From the NCBI GenBank assembly GCA_001917895.1, contig MNEW01000041.1, forward strand, positions 1 to 41,518: a DNA stretch of 41,518 bases, given 5' to 3'. Positions 20,610-28,187 of this stretch are shown in pieces. How positions within the stretch are numbered: the first letter of the stretch is position 1; each line of letters opens with the position of its first letter. A program made the translations under genes and the position numbers. The notes beneath the pieces were generated by a model that was given only the letters and a program-made list of their open reading frames with translations, was not told the origin of the DNA and ran no database searches. This DNA comes from Actinobacteria bacterium 13_1_40CM_66_12. GTDB taxonomy: Bacteria; Chloroflexota; Dormibacteria; Dormibacterales; Dormibacteraceae.

Positions 20610-21857
20610 TTGGCCTCCGTCACCCGATTTCCCCCCGGCTTCCTGTTCGGCGCCTCCGTGTCCGCCCACCAGGTCGAGGGCGGCAACACCAACAGCGACT
20701 GGTGGTGGTGGGAGCACAAAGAGGGGACGCCTTGCGTCGAGCCGTCGGGCGACGCCTGCGACTTCTACCACCGCTACCGCGAAGACATCGCGCTGCAAGG
20801 AGACCTGGGCTACAACGCATTCCGCTTCGGGATCGAGTGGGCGCGCATCGAGCCGGCCGAGGGCGAGTTCTCTGGCGCGGCGCTCGACCACTACCGGCGC
20901 ATGCTCGCCGCCTGCCGCGAGCAGCGGATCGCGCCCATCCTCACGTTTCACCACTTCACGCTGCCGATGTGGCTCCACGACCAGGGCGGCTTCACGTCGC
21001 CGCGATTTCCGGAGCTGTTCGAGCGGTACTGCGACCGCGTAGCGGCGGCGCTTGGCGACCTGATCGGTTACGCCTGCACCATCAATGAGCCGCAGGGCCT
21101 CGGTCTCAGCGGCTATGTGCTCGGCATGAACCCACCTGGTCGCAAGGGCGATGTCGAGGGTGCACGGTCCGCCACGGAGAATCTGCTCGAAGCCCATCGT
21201 CTCGGCGCGGCGGCGATCCGGCAGCGCGCCCAAATTCCCGTGGGCATCTGCCTGGCTCTTCCCGACCTGCAGTACGAGGACGGCGCCCTACCCGGAGACA
21301 GCGGTTTCGAGCTCGAGTCGGCCATCAACGAACGCTATTTCGAGCTGGCCAGAGATGACGACTTCGTCGGAGTGCAGACGTACACGCGCTTTCGCTTCGG
21401 GCCGGAGGGGCCGCGCGGGCCCGGGCACGAATGGAGTGACCTCTCGCGCGAGCTCACCGAGACCGAAGAGACCACGCAGATGGGCTACGAGTACTACCCG
21501 CGGGCGCTGGGAGGGGCGATCCGCCGCGCATGGAAGAGCACGGGCGGCATTCCGATTCTCGTCACCGAGAGCGGCATCGCCACTGCGATCGACGCCAAGC
21601 GCATTCGTTTCATCGACACCGCGATGCGTGAAACGCTGGCCTGCATCGCCGAGGGCATCGAAGTTCGCAGCTACGTCTACTGGTCGCTGATGGACAATTT
21701 CGAGTGGGCTTTCGGCTACAAGCCCACCTTCGGGCTGATCGGGGTCGACCGCGAGACGCTGGCAAGACGGCCGCGGCCGAGCGCGTACTGGCTCGGCGAG
21801 GTCAGTCGGTCCGGCGCGCTACCTGCGACTACTCATGGGGAAAGAGCCGGAGCATAG
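20610..21857 (+). CDS. GH1 beta-glycosidase
   Basis: About 415 residues, a retaining GH1 beta-glucosidase or galactosidase. The N-terminal signature FPPGFLFGASVSAHQVEG, acid/base Glu about residue 160 in CTINEPQG, nucleophile Glu about residue 320 in ILVTESGIA (usual form TENG), and the C-terminal YWSLMDNFEWAFGY are all present. No signal peptide is seen, so it is cytoplasmic and would cleave an imported beta-glucoside. The start is uncertain: TTG at 20610 gives the usual N-terminus, TTG at 20565 adds 15 residues. It is divergent from lacI across the palindrome. It converges on the ArsR-type gene with a 29-nt overlap. Confidence 0.92.
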   Translation: MASVTRFPPGFLFGASVSAHQVEGGNTNSDWWWWEHKEGTPCVEPSGDACDFYHRYREDIALQGDLGYNAFRFGIEWARIEPAEGEFSGAALDHYRRMLAACREQRIAPILTFHHFTLPMWLHDQGGFTSPRFPELFERYCDRVAAALGDLIGYACTINEPQGLGLSGYVLGMNPPGRKGDVEGARSATENLLEAHRLGAAAIRQRAQIPVGICLALPDLQYEDGALPGDSGFELESAINERYFELARDDDFVGVQTYTRFRFGPEGPRGPGHEWSDLSRELTETEETTQMGYEYYPRALGGAIRRAWKSTGGIPILVTESGIATAIDAKRIRFIDTAMRETLACIAEGIEVRSYVYWSLMDNFEWAFGYKPTFGLIGVDRETLARRPRPSAYWLGEVSRSGALPATTHGERAGA

Positions 21858-22824
21858 ATTCCTCCGCGTCGCCGATCAATCCCTTCAAGCGCTCACGCGC
21901 AACGATCAGCTTCGAGCGGCGCCCGGCCAACCTGTCCTCCAGCAGGCCCGCATCGCGCAAGAGCTGCACGTGCCCGCTGACCGTCGGCTGCGAGAGCTCG
22001 AAATGGTTCGCGATCTCCGTCACCGACGCCGGGTGCTTCGCGAGCCAGAGCAGGATGCCGAGCCGGGTGGGGTCTGCGAGCGCTTTCAGGTTGCCGGCGA
22101 CCCGTGTGGCGGTCTCGCGGCGGACCGCATCCTGGTCCTCGGTCCGCACGCCGCGGCCGATGTAAACGGTGCCATCAACCTCGACGACATGAATCACTCC
22201 GAAAAACCACCCCGGCGACAGCACCATGCGGCCCTCGGCCAGCGCGGACTCCGCAAGCTCTTCCAGCTCCGGCCGGCCGGGCCAGACGTGGGGCCGGTCG
22301 AGGAGGGTCCGGTATCCGGCCCCCTCCTCCAGCATGCGAGCCCATTCGACGGCGGCATCGCCGGCCGCCCGCCGGCCGGAGGCTTCCCATTCCGCCTGCA
22401 AGGGCTCCCAGGCCGAGAGCAGCAGCGATCGATACTTGGCGCGCAGCGCCCGGTCTTCACGCAGGCGCTTGACCCGCGTCTGGAAGGCGACGCGCTCCGA
22501 CGGGCGCTCCGACAACAGCGACAGGCCGCCGTCCATCAGCTCGATCGCGTCGTCGAGCTTCTCGAAATAGCGATCGAGATCGAGGTCGAGCGTGGTGCCG
22601 CTGCGCTCGGCGAGGACGATGGTCTCCGTGTAGCCGCGGACGCCGTCCGCCCAGAACGACGCGACCTTGGGCTGCATGTCCGCGCGCAGGCGCTCGAGGC
22701 TTGCGTAAGGGCCGTTCAGAACGTGCTTGGCCTGGAGGTTGTGGAGGATCCACATGAGCTCGAGGGGGGCGGAGGCGCTGACCCGTACTCGGGTCGCCTC
22801 ACCGACCTCTTCAAGGACTGGCAT
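21829..22824 (-). CDS. ArsR-type regulator with long N-terminal domain (DUF5937-like)
   Basis: 331 residues, much longer than a typical ArsR protein of about 100. The C-terminal ~90 residues form the winged helix: LKALADPTRLGILLWLAKHP, VTEIANHFELSQPTVSGHVQ and LLRDAGLLEDR. The preceding ~220 residues are an alpha-helical domain of the kind seen in actinobacterial DUF5937/ArsR proteins, with no metal-binding Cys cluster visible, so the ligand is probably organic or a protein. ATG at 22824 follows a region with an imperfect inverted repeat shared with the divergent small gene, suggesting that the regulator controls that gene and itself. Confidence 0.85.
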   Translation of the reverse strand: MPVLEEVGEATRVRVSASAPLELMWILHNLQAKHVLNGPYASLERLRADMQPKVASFWADGVRGYTETIVLAERSGTTLDLDLDRYFEKLDDAIELMDGGLSLLSERPSERVAFQTRVKRLREDRALRAKYRSLLLSAWEPLQAEWEASGRRAAGDAAVEWARMLEEGAGYRTLLDRPHVWPGRPELEELAESALAEGRMVLSPGWFFGVIHVVEVDGTVYIGRGVRTEDQDAVRRETATRVAGNLKALADPTRLGILLWLAKHPASVTEIANHFELSQPTVSGHVQLLRDAGLLEDRLAGRRSKLIVARERLKGLIGDAEESMLRLFPHE

Positions 22825-22898
22825 AGGTCAATGGCTATGTTAACAGATGGTAGTGGCATATGCAATAGGCCCTTGACTATCACCAGAGCCATTGGTCT
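22825..22898. promoter_or_regulatory. Inverted repeat pair in the ArsR/small-gene intergenic region
   Basis: AGGTCAATGGCT at 22825-22836 and AGCCATTGGTCT at 22887-22898 are inverted copies matching at 10 of 12 positions. One abuts the regulator's start codon and the other ends at the -10 box of the small gene, a layout suited to an ArsR-type operator pair. Confidence 0.5.
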
Positions 22899-22903
22899 AT
22901 AAT
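22873..22903 (+). promoter_or_regulatory. Promoter of the small protein gene (leaderless)
   Basis: TTGACT (22873-22878) and a perfect TATAAT (22898-22903) are 19 nt apart, slightly long. The -10 ends 6 nt before GTG at 22910, so the transcript is probably leaderless. The right arm of the inverted repeat occupies the spacer up to the first base of the -10. Confidence 0.6.
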
Positions 22904-22909
22904 CGCCGG

Positions 22910-23104
22910 GTGAACATGTACTCCCAGGAGAGGTGGCTCCTGGACCGACACGACGAGATGATCAGGAGCGCGGAGGAGCGTTCGCGCCTGGAAGGGTGGC
23001 AGCCGCGCGAGCGGCTGGCCGAGCGTGTCGCCGCACGCCTGCGGAGACTGGCCGACCGCATCGAAGGCGAGCAGCCGGTCAAGCTCCGGATCTACGGCGG
23101 TTAG
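22910..23104 (+). CDS. Small charged protein, unknown function
   Basis: 64 residues, not recognised. It is rich in Arg and Glu, with an amphipathic helical pattern (RHDEMIRSAEERSRLEGW, then RLAERVAARLRRLADRI), no Cys, no membrane segment and no signal peptide. Similar small proteins in soil actinobacteria are annotated only as hypothetical. The GTG start at 22910 is supported by the TATAAT 6 nt upstream; ATG at 22916 is an alternative. It is divergent from the ArsR-type gene across an inverted repeat, so it may be the regulator's main target. Its TAG stop shares bases with the TAA stop of the converging GH2 gene. Confidence 0.65.
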   Translation: MNMYSQERWLLDRHDEMIRSAEERSRLEGWQPRERLAERVAARLRRLADRIEGEQPVKLRIYGG

Positions 23105-24753
23105 CCCCGCTTCGGGGTGAGCGTCGCCTCCCGAAGCCGCTCAGCGTCGACCTTGGGTTGGCGCTCGAAGGTAAGCAGCCCGTTCTGCTCCTGCTCGATG
23201 TCGGTCAACTGCGTGTAGCAAAAGCCCTCCACAGGGCCGGGCTGCATCAGGGCCTCGACCATCTCTCTGTACGTTTTGAGGAGCTCGCCGGCGCCGGCTA
23301 CGCGCTGGTACCCCATCTCCCCGCCTGACATCGAGAGGCCGCCAAACTCGCTGAGCACGACCGGCTCGCCTCGGTACTCAAAGCCCGGCAGGTAAGGCGG
23401 CTGTTCGCGGGCGCCGGGATCCAGCGCCGATTCGAGGCTCGCGTAGCGGTTGCGAAGGGTCGAGGCCTCCGCGTAATCGTGCAGCGTGCACAGGTCGCTG
23501 ATCGCATGCTGCCAGCCGTCATTGGACATCACCAGCCGCTCCCCATCGAGGCGGTGCGTCAATTGATAGAGGTGCGTGATCAGCCGCGCCATAGCACCAG
23601 GCTCCATGTTCTTGAGCCCCATGCTTTCGTTGATCGGGACCCACGCAATCACGGATGGATGGTCGCGATCCCGCACCACCCTTTCGCGCCATTCCGCCTC
23701 CAGGCGCGCCTCCGCCTCGGGCGAGTGCTTATGGAAGTTAGGCATCTCACCCCAAACGAGAAAGCCAAGCCGGTCCGCCCAGTGGTGCCAGCGGGGGTCC
23801 TCGATCTTCTGGTGCTTGCGCGCGCCATTGAAGCCCATGGCCTTCGCGAGCTCGATGTCGCGTCGCAGGTCGTCGTCTGAAGGTGCGGTGAGCAGCCCGC
23901 CGGGAAAATAGCCCTGGTCGAGGATCAGGCGTTGGACGTAAGGTCGGCCGTTGAGCAGGAAGCGGCCGTCCTTTGTTTCCACCTTTCGCAAGCCGAAATA
24001 GCTCGCGACATGGTCTGACTCGTGGCGTGCTTGCAGCACGTAGAGATTAGGGTCCTCCGGGCTCCACTCGTGGATTTCGTTCAGCGCGATCCTTGCTTTC
24101 GTCCCGTCTCCGCTCCATTCGCCGACCGGCCTGCCATCGAACGTGACGATCAAGTGCTTTTGTCCCTCGGCGCCGATGTCGAACTCAACCTCGCGAGCGT
24201 CGAAGTCCGGCTTGATCCGGAGGAGCTCGATGGCGCGGTGCGGGAGCGGTTCGAGCCAGACGGTCTGCCAGATGCCGGTGGTGTTCGCGTAGTGCCACGG
24301 ACCGTGCATCTCTCCCGAACGCTGCTTCCCGCGCGGAAGGCTCCCATCGTCGAGCGGATCGTCGGCACGGACGACGACTTCGTTGTCATGCTCGCGAACG
24401 ACCCGAGTGACGTCGGCGGAGAAGGGCGTATGCCCGCCCTCGTGCCGGGTCACCACCTCCCCGTTGACCCAAACCACAGCCCGATAGTCGACGGCGCCGA
24501 AGTGCATCACCATCCGGTCGGCTGCGGGCGCATCGAATCGTCTCCGGTACCAGACCGTGTCGGCCGGCTCCCAATCCCTGATTCCGGACAGCTGCGATTC
24601 CGGCGCGTAAGGGACGACGATCTGGCGGTCGAACTTCCGCGCATCACCCACGCCGAACTCCCAGTCGCCGTTCAGGTTCACCCAGTCGCGCCTGTGCAGC
24701 GTCGGGCGCGGATACTCGGGCCTCGGGACGCCAGACCTATGATGCGGGGGCAA
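23101..24753 (-). CDS. GH2 beta-glycosidase
   Basis: About 550 residues of a GH2 enzyme (beta-galactosidase, glucuronidase or mannosidase group). The N-terminal jelly-roll domain begins RPTLHRRDWVNLNGDWEF, followed by YRAVVWVNGEVVTRHEGGH, the immunoglobulin-like domain, and a barrel with acid/base Glu about residue 376 in WVPINESMG and nucleophile Glu about residue 469 in VVLSEFGG. No signal peptide is visible, so it acts in the cytoplasm. The start is weak: TTG 24753 is taken because longer frames run into the divergent sensor gene. It is shorter than full-length LacZ (about 1,000 residues), as in the DUF4982-free short GH2 group. Substrate unknown. Confidence 0.88.
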   Translation of the reverse strand: MPPHHRSGVPRPEYPRPTLHRRDWVNLNGDWEFGVGDARKFDRQIVVPYAPESQLSGIRDWEPADTVWYRRRFDAPAADRMVMHFGAVDYRAVVWVNGEVVTRHEGGHTPFSADVTRVVREHDNEVVVRADDPLDDGSLPRGKQRSGEMHGPWHYANTTGIWQTVWLEPLPHRAIELLRIKPDFDAREVEFDIGAEGQKHLIVTFDGRPVGEWSGDGTKARIALNEIHEWSPEDPNLYVLQARHESDHVASYFGLRKVETKDGRFLLNGRPYVQRLILDQGYFPGGLLTAPSDDDLRRDIELAKAMGFNGARKHQKIEDPRWHHWADRLGFLVWGEMPNFHKHSPEAEARLEAEWRERVVRDRDHPSVIAWVPINESMGLKNMEPGAMARLITHLYQLTHRLDGERLVMSNDGWQHAISDLCTLHDYAEASTLRNRYASLESALDPGAREQPPYLPGFEYRGEPVVLSEFGGLSMSGGEMGYQRVAGAGELLKTYREMVEALMQPGPVEGFCYTQLTDIEQEQNGLLTFERQPKVDAERLREATLTPKRG

Positions 24754-24755
24754 GG

Positions 24756-27700
24756 ATGCATCCGCCGCTAGAGACAGCGTCCGGCCTCGCAGCAGTCCTT
24801 CGCGGCGTGGTCGCCGACATGCAGCACGCTTCGGGCGCTGACATCGTGTCCATCTTCCTTTACGAAGAGGCGACCCGGAAGTACTACGCACCGTTTGCGA
24901 CCGGCCAGCCGCAGGAAAGCCTGCTTGATTCGCTCGCCGACATGACTCAACAGCTGGAGCGCTACCTCAGCGACCAGAAGCAGGGAAAGGTCCCCGACGA
25001 GCTGGGGGTGCATCACTACGGCTCGACGGTCTGGTTGACCGTGACCAGGCTGAAGCTCGTCGCGCGAGACGCGCCGTCGGAGATCGACAGCACATTCATC
25101 CGGCGATATCAGGTCCAGGCGACGATCGGGCTGCCGCTGCTGTTCGGCGACCGGCTGCTCGGCCTCGTCTATCTGAACTACCGCACGCGCGAGCGCGTCC
25201 CGGACGCCGCTCAGCTCGAGGCGCTGGAGGGCCGCGCCCATGCTGCGGCGAGGGCGATCCAGACGGTGCTCGCCGACTCGGAGCGGACGGCGCTGGAAGG
25301 TCTCGGCCGGTTGACATCGCTGCTCACGGGACCGATCGGCGACCCCAAGACCGACGCCAAGGAGCTGCGCCGCCTTCTTTCGATCGCCCTGGCCGACTTG
25401 CTGCTCGCAAGAGACTTCGACGCCGCGGCCATCTACCAGTTCGCGGCGCAGCGCACGAGCCTCGAGCTGGTCACCGCACACGCACCAGTAGCTGCTCCGG
25501 CGCACATCGACAGGCACGACGCCGGCACCGCTTGGGAATCCGTGCTCAGCAAATCCGTCGCCGCGGGAACCGCGTCCGCCGAGCTTCACGTCGTCGCCAC
25601 ATATGCGCTCGGTACCGAGGACGAGCCGCACGGATTCCTCGTGGTCCTCAGCCGAGATCCGCTCGCGACCGTCCGCCGCCCGCCGGCTACCGACCTCTTG
25701 TTGAAGGCTGCCGCCGATCTCATCGGCGCGTCTCTCGCCACCCGGATTCTGATTGCCGGCCTCGAGCACAGCAACCGCTTGCTTGGAGCGCTCGGCAACA
25801 TGACCACGGCGATGCTCCGACCGGGTTCAGGCAAGCAGGACGTCCTCGACGCCGTCGCCGGGCACCTGACCGATGCGTCGGTGCCGGAGTTCGACTTCAA
25901 CTTTGCGACTGTCTACCTGCTCGACGAGCGGGCCGATGGCACCACGGTCGTGCGCATGGCCGCCGGAGCGGCCACGACCTCGACCATCATCTCGGCGGGT
26001 TCATCCCAGAAACGCGTTCCTCGATGGGCGCTCGAAGAAGAGCGAGAGCTTGCTGCCGACGACGTTCTCGTCTACGTCGCGCGCACCAGGCAGGCCGCTG
26101 TCGTCGGCGCGCTGGCGGCCGGTGTCGAATCGGACCGAAGCGACGTCATCAGCGGCGCCATCCCCGAGTCCGCGACGTGGTTTGACATCCCCGTCGTGTG
26201 GAGCGACGGCACGACGATGGCGCATGTCGCCGCCTGCCTCATCGGCGAGGCGAAGGGAAAGGACGACCGCCGCCCGGCTCGCGGCCAGGCGCCGTTCACG
26301 CTCGCGGGCGAAGTGTTCCAGAGCGGAGGCCATGCGGACCTGATCCGGATCTTCCTTCCGTTCGGCTCCGATCTATCGCGGATCGCGATGGGCGCACTGG
26401 AGGTGGGCTACCACCGCTCCTACGAGCGCCGGCCCGACTGGGGTCAGATCGAAGCGCTGAGGGCGGCCGCGGCGCAGGTGGCGATGGCTGTCGAGACCGC
26501 GGGACTCTACGAAGACACACGGCGACACGGCGAGCAGCTCGAGCTGAGCGCCGACATCAGCCGCGCGATCGCATCCTCGATCGACCTCGATCAAACCCTC
26601 CGCCTCGTCGCGCAGAACATGGCGCGGCTGGTCGACGCATCGATGTGCCAGATCGCGCTGTACGAAGAGGATCGCGAGGGCTGGTTCGGCGCCGCCGCCT
26701 CCGACCAAGAGGACGTCTGGCGGCGCCAGCATGGCGAGCGCTCGGAGCCATCGTTCCTGTTCGAGGTGCTGGACCACGGCCAGCCAGTGGTCATCGAGGA
26801 CACGAGCGCGAGCACGCAGGTGAGTCCGGCGTACGCGCGCGCTTTTGGCGTGCGCTCGCTGCTGGCACTGCCCCTGCTGGCGGACGGCCAGTCGATCGGC
26901 GCCGCGGTGCTCGCGGAACGCGACCGGGAGCGCGCCTTCACGACCGAGGAGATCCAGCTCGCACAGGGCCTTGCGCTGCAGGCCGCGGTCGCCATCAAGA
27001 ACGCGCGGCTCCATGCGCTCGCCGAGGAGGAACGACATCTTCAGAAAGACTTCGTGCTCATCGGCTTCGGCCAGTGGGGACAGAAGGCGTACCAGCACCT
27101 GCTCACGCTGAAGCAGTTCTTCAATTTCCGCACCCATGTCGTCGAGCAGGACTCGGCCGGAGCCCGCGAGCGCATCGCCGGCAAGGACGAGGAGGTGCGC
27201 GGCCACGGTGATGCGTTTTACTGGGACAGCCCCGCTTCGCCGGCGCGCGACCAGCTCGAGCGCGAGCTCGAGTCCAGCTCGTACGTCATCACGTACGTCG
27301 CCACGCCGGCCGCCACGCACCTGCCGACCGTCGCCCTCTATTACGACCTCAGCGACGTCATCCTCATCGAGAAGCCGCTGGGCGCGCCGCCGGAGGCATA
27401 CCGCGAGTTCCTCGACTCCGCGCCGGGCGGCGTCGAGATCGTCGCCGCCGACCATTACTACTTCAAGCTCGAGGTCCGGTTGCTGCAGCTCCTCCTTACC
27501 GAGGAGCGGACGCTGCGTGACTTCCTCGAAAGCGTGGAAGAGATCCGCATCGAGATCCTGGAGGAGCAGCCGCTCACCGGCGCTGCGGCGGACATCGGCG
27601 TCATCGCCGACCTCATTCCGCACGCCTTCGCGATCATCTCGCTGCTCACGCCCATCGACCACATCCATCTCGACGCCGAGTCGCCGCTCCTGGTCGGGAG

Positions 27701-28187
27701 GCACGAGGGATTGCAAGGACAGCGCGAGAGCTACGCACGCATGAACGGCACCTTTCCGTCGCACGGTCGCTCGGTGCGATTGGTCATCGACGTCGGCAAG
27801 GGCGCGGAGAACGCCAAGTGGATCAAGCTCAGCGGCGAGCGCCGCGCCGGCGGCCGCAGCCCTAGCTACAAGTTCGACTTCGGGCGAGGCGAGGCCATCG
27901 ATGGCACGCAGGCGACGGTGCGCGCCGCGGTCCGCCGGATTCGCGAGCCGGGCGTGCCCGACAGCGCGCACCTCAACATGCTTCGTCATGTGATCGAGAA
28001 GCGACACCCGGCGGTAGGCATCCTCTCGATCCGCGAGGCGATCCGCGCCAACCAGCGCGTGCGCGACCTCGAAGCGATGGCGGTCGACCTCCTCGCCCGC
28101 GGCCAGTGGACCGGCTATTCAGTCGGCTCGAGGCCGGCCTTCGACGCCGCCGCGCAGACTTCGCCGCTCCAGGCGCGCACGTCCTGA
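24756..28187 (+). CDS. Multi-GAF sensor fused to Gfo/Idh-like dehydrogenase
   Basis: 1143 residues with an unusual architecture. Residues ~10-175, ~200-330, ~345-580 and ~585-755 look like four GAF-type small-molecule sensor domains; the first and last are clearest (ATIGLPLLFGDRLLGLVYLN and SLLALPLLADGQSIGAAVLA). From ~765 a Rossmann dehydrogenase follows: FVLIGFGQWGQKAYQHLL, then LIEKPLGAPPEAY (the EKP motif of Gfo/Idh/MocA and of glucose-6-phosphate dehydrogenases) and ADHYYFKLEVRLL, which recalls the DHYLGKE active site of G6PDH. There is no histidine kinase, GGDEF or output HTH. It could be an allosterically controlled sugar or sugar-phosphate dehydrogenase. The ATG is 2 nt from the divergent GH2 start. 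Its last 82 nt overlap the debranching enzyme gene, suggesting coupled expression. Confidence 0.8.
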   Translation: MHPPLETASGLAAVLRGVVADMQHASGADIVSIFLYEEATRKYYAPFATGQPQESLLDSLADMTQQLERYLSDQKQGKVPDELGVHHYGSTVWLTVTRLKLVARDAPSEIDSTFIRRYQVQATIGLPLLFGDRLLGLVYLNYRTRERVPDAAQLEALEGRAHAAARAIQTVLADSERTALEGLGRLTSLLTGPIGDPKTDAKELRRLLSIALADLLLARDFDAAAIYQFAAQRTSLELVTAHAPVAAPAHIDRHDAGTAWESVLSKSVAAGTASAELHVVATYALGTEDEPHGFLVVLSRDPLATVRRPPATDLLLKAAADLIGASLATRILIAGLEHSNRLLGALGNMTTAMLRPGSGKQDVLDAVAGHLTDASVPEFDFNFATVYLLDERADGTTVVRMAAGAATTSTIISAGSSQKRVPRWALEEERELAADDVLVYVARTRQAAVVGALAAGVESDRSDVISGAIPESATWFDIPVVWSDGTTMAHVAACLIGEAKGKDDRRPARGQAPFTLAGEVFQSGGHADLIRIFLPFGSDLSRIAMGALEVGYHRSYERRPDWGQIEALRAAAAQVAMAVETAGLYEDTRRHGEQLELSADISRAIASSIDLDQTLRLVAQNMARLVDASMCQIALYEEDREGWFGAAASDQEDVWRRQHGERSEPSFLFEVLDHGQPVVIEDTSASTQVSPAYARAFGVRSLLALPLLADGQSIGAAVLAERDRERAFTTEEIQLAQGLALQAAVAIKNARLHALAEEERHLQKDFVLIGFGQWGQKAYQHLLTLKQFFNFRTHVVEQDSAGARERIAGKDEEVRGHGDAFYWDSPASPARDQLERELESSSYVITYVATPAATHLPTVALYYDLSDVILIEKPLGAPPEAYREFLDSAPGGVEIVAADHYYFKLEVRLLQLLLTEERTLRDFLESVEEIRIEILEEQPLTGAAADIGVIADLIPHAFAIISLLTPIDHIHLDAESPLLVGRHEGLQGQRESYARMNGTFPSHGRSVRLVIDVGKGAENAKWIKLSGERRAGGRSPSYKFDFGRGEAIDGTQATVRAAVRRIREPGVPDSAHLNMLRHVIEKRHPAVGILSIREAIRANQRVRDLEAMAVDLLARGQWTGYSVGSRPAFDAAAQTSPLQARTS

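Noticed and set aside
26373..28007. A 544-codon minus-strand frame inside the sensor-dehydrogenase gene
   Set aside because: The plus-strand frame carries GAF and dehydrogenase motifs; the minus frame is compositionally typical of an antisense shadow.
28106..28187. Possible programmed frameshift joining the sensor-dehydrogenase and the debranching enzyme
   Set aside because: Both frames stay open through the 82-nt overlap, but no slippery heptamer is visible and a GTG start exists; ordinary overlapping genes explain it.
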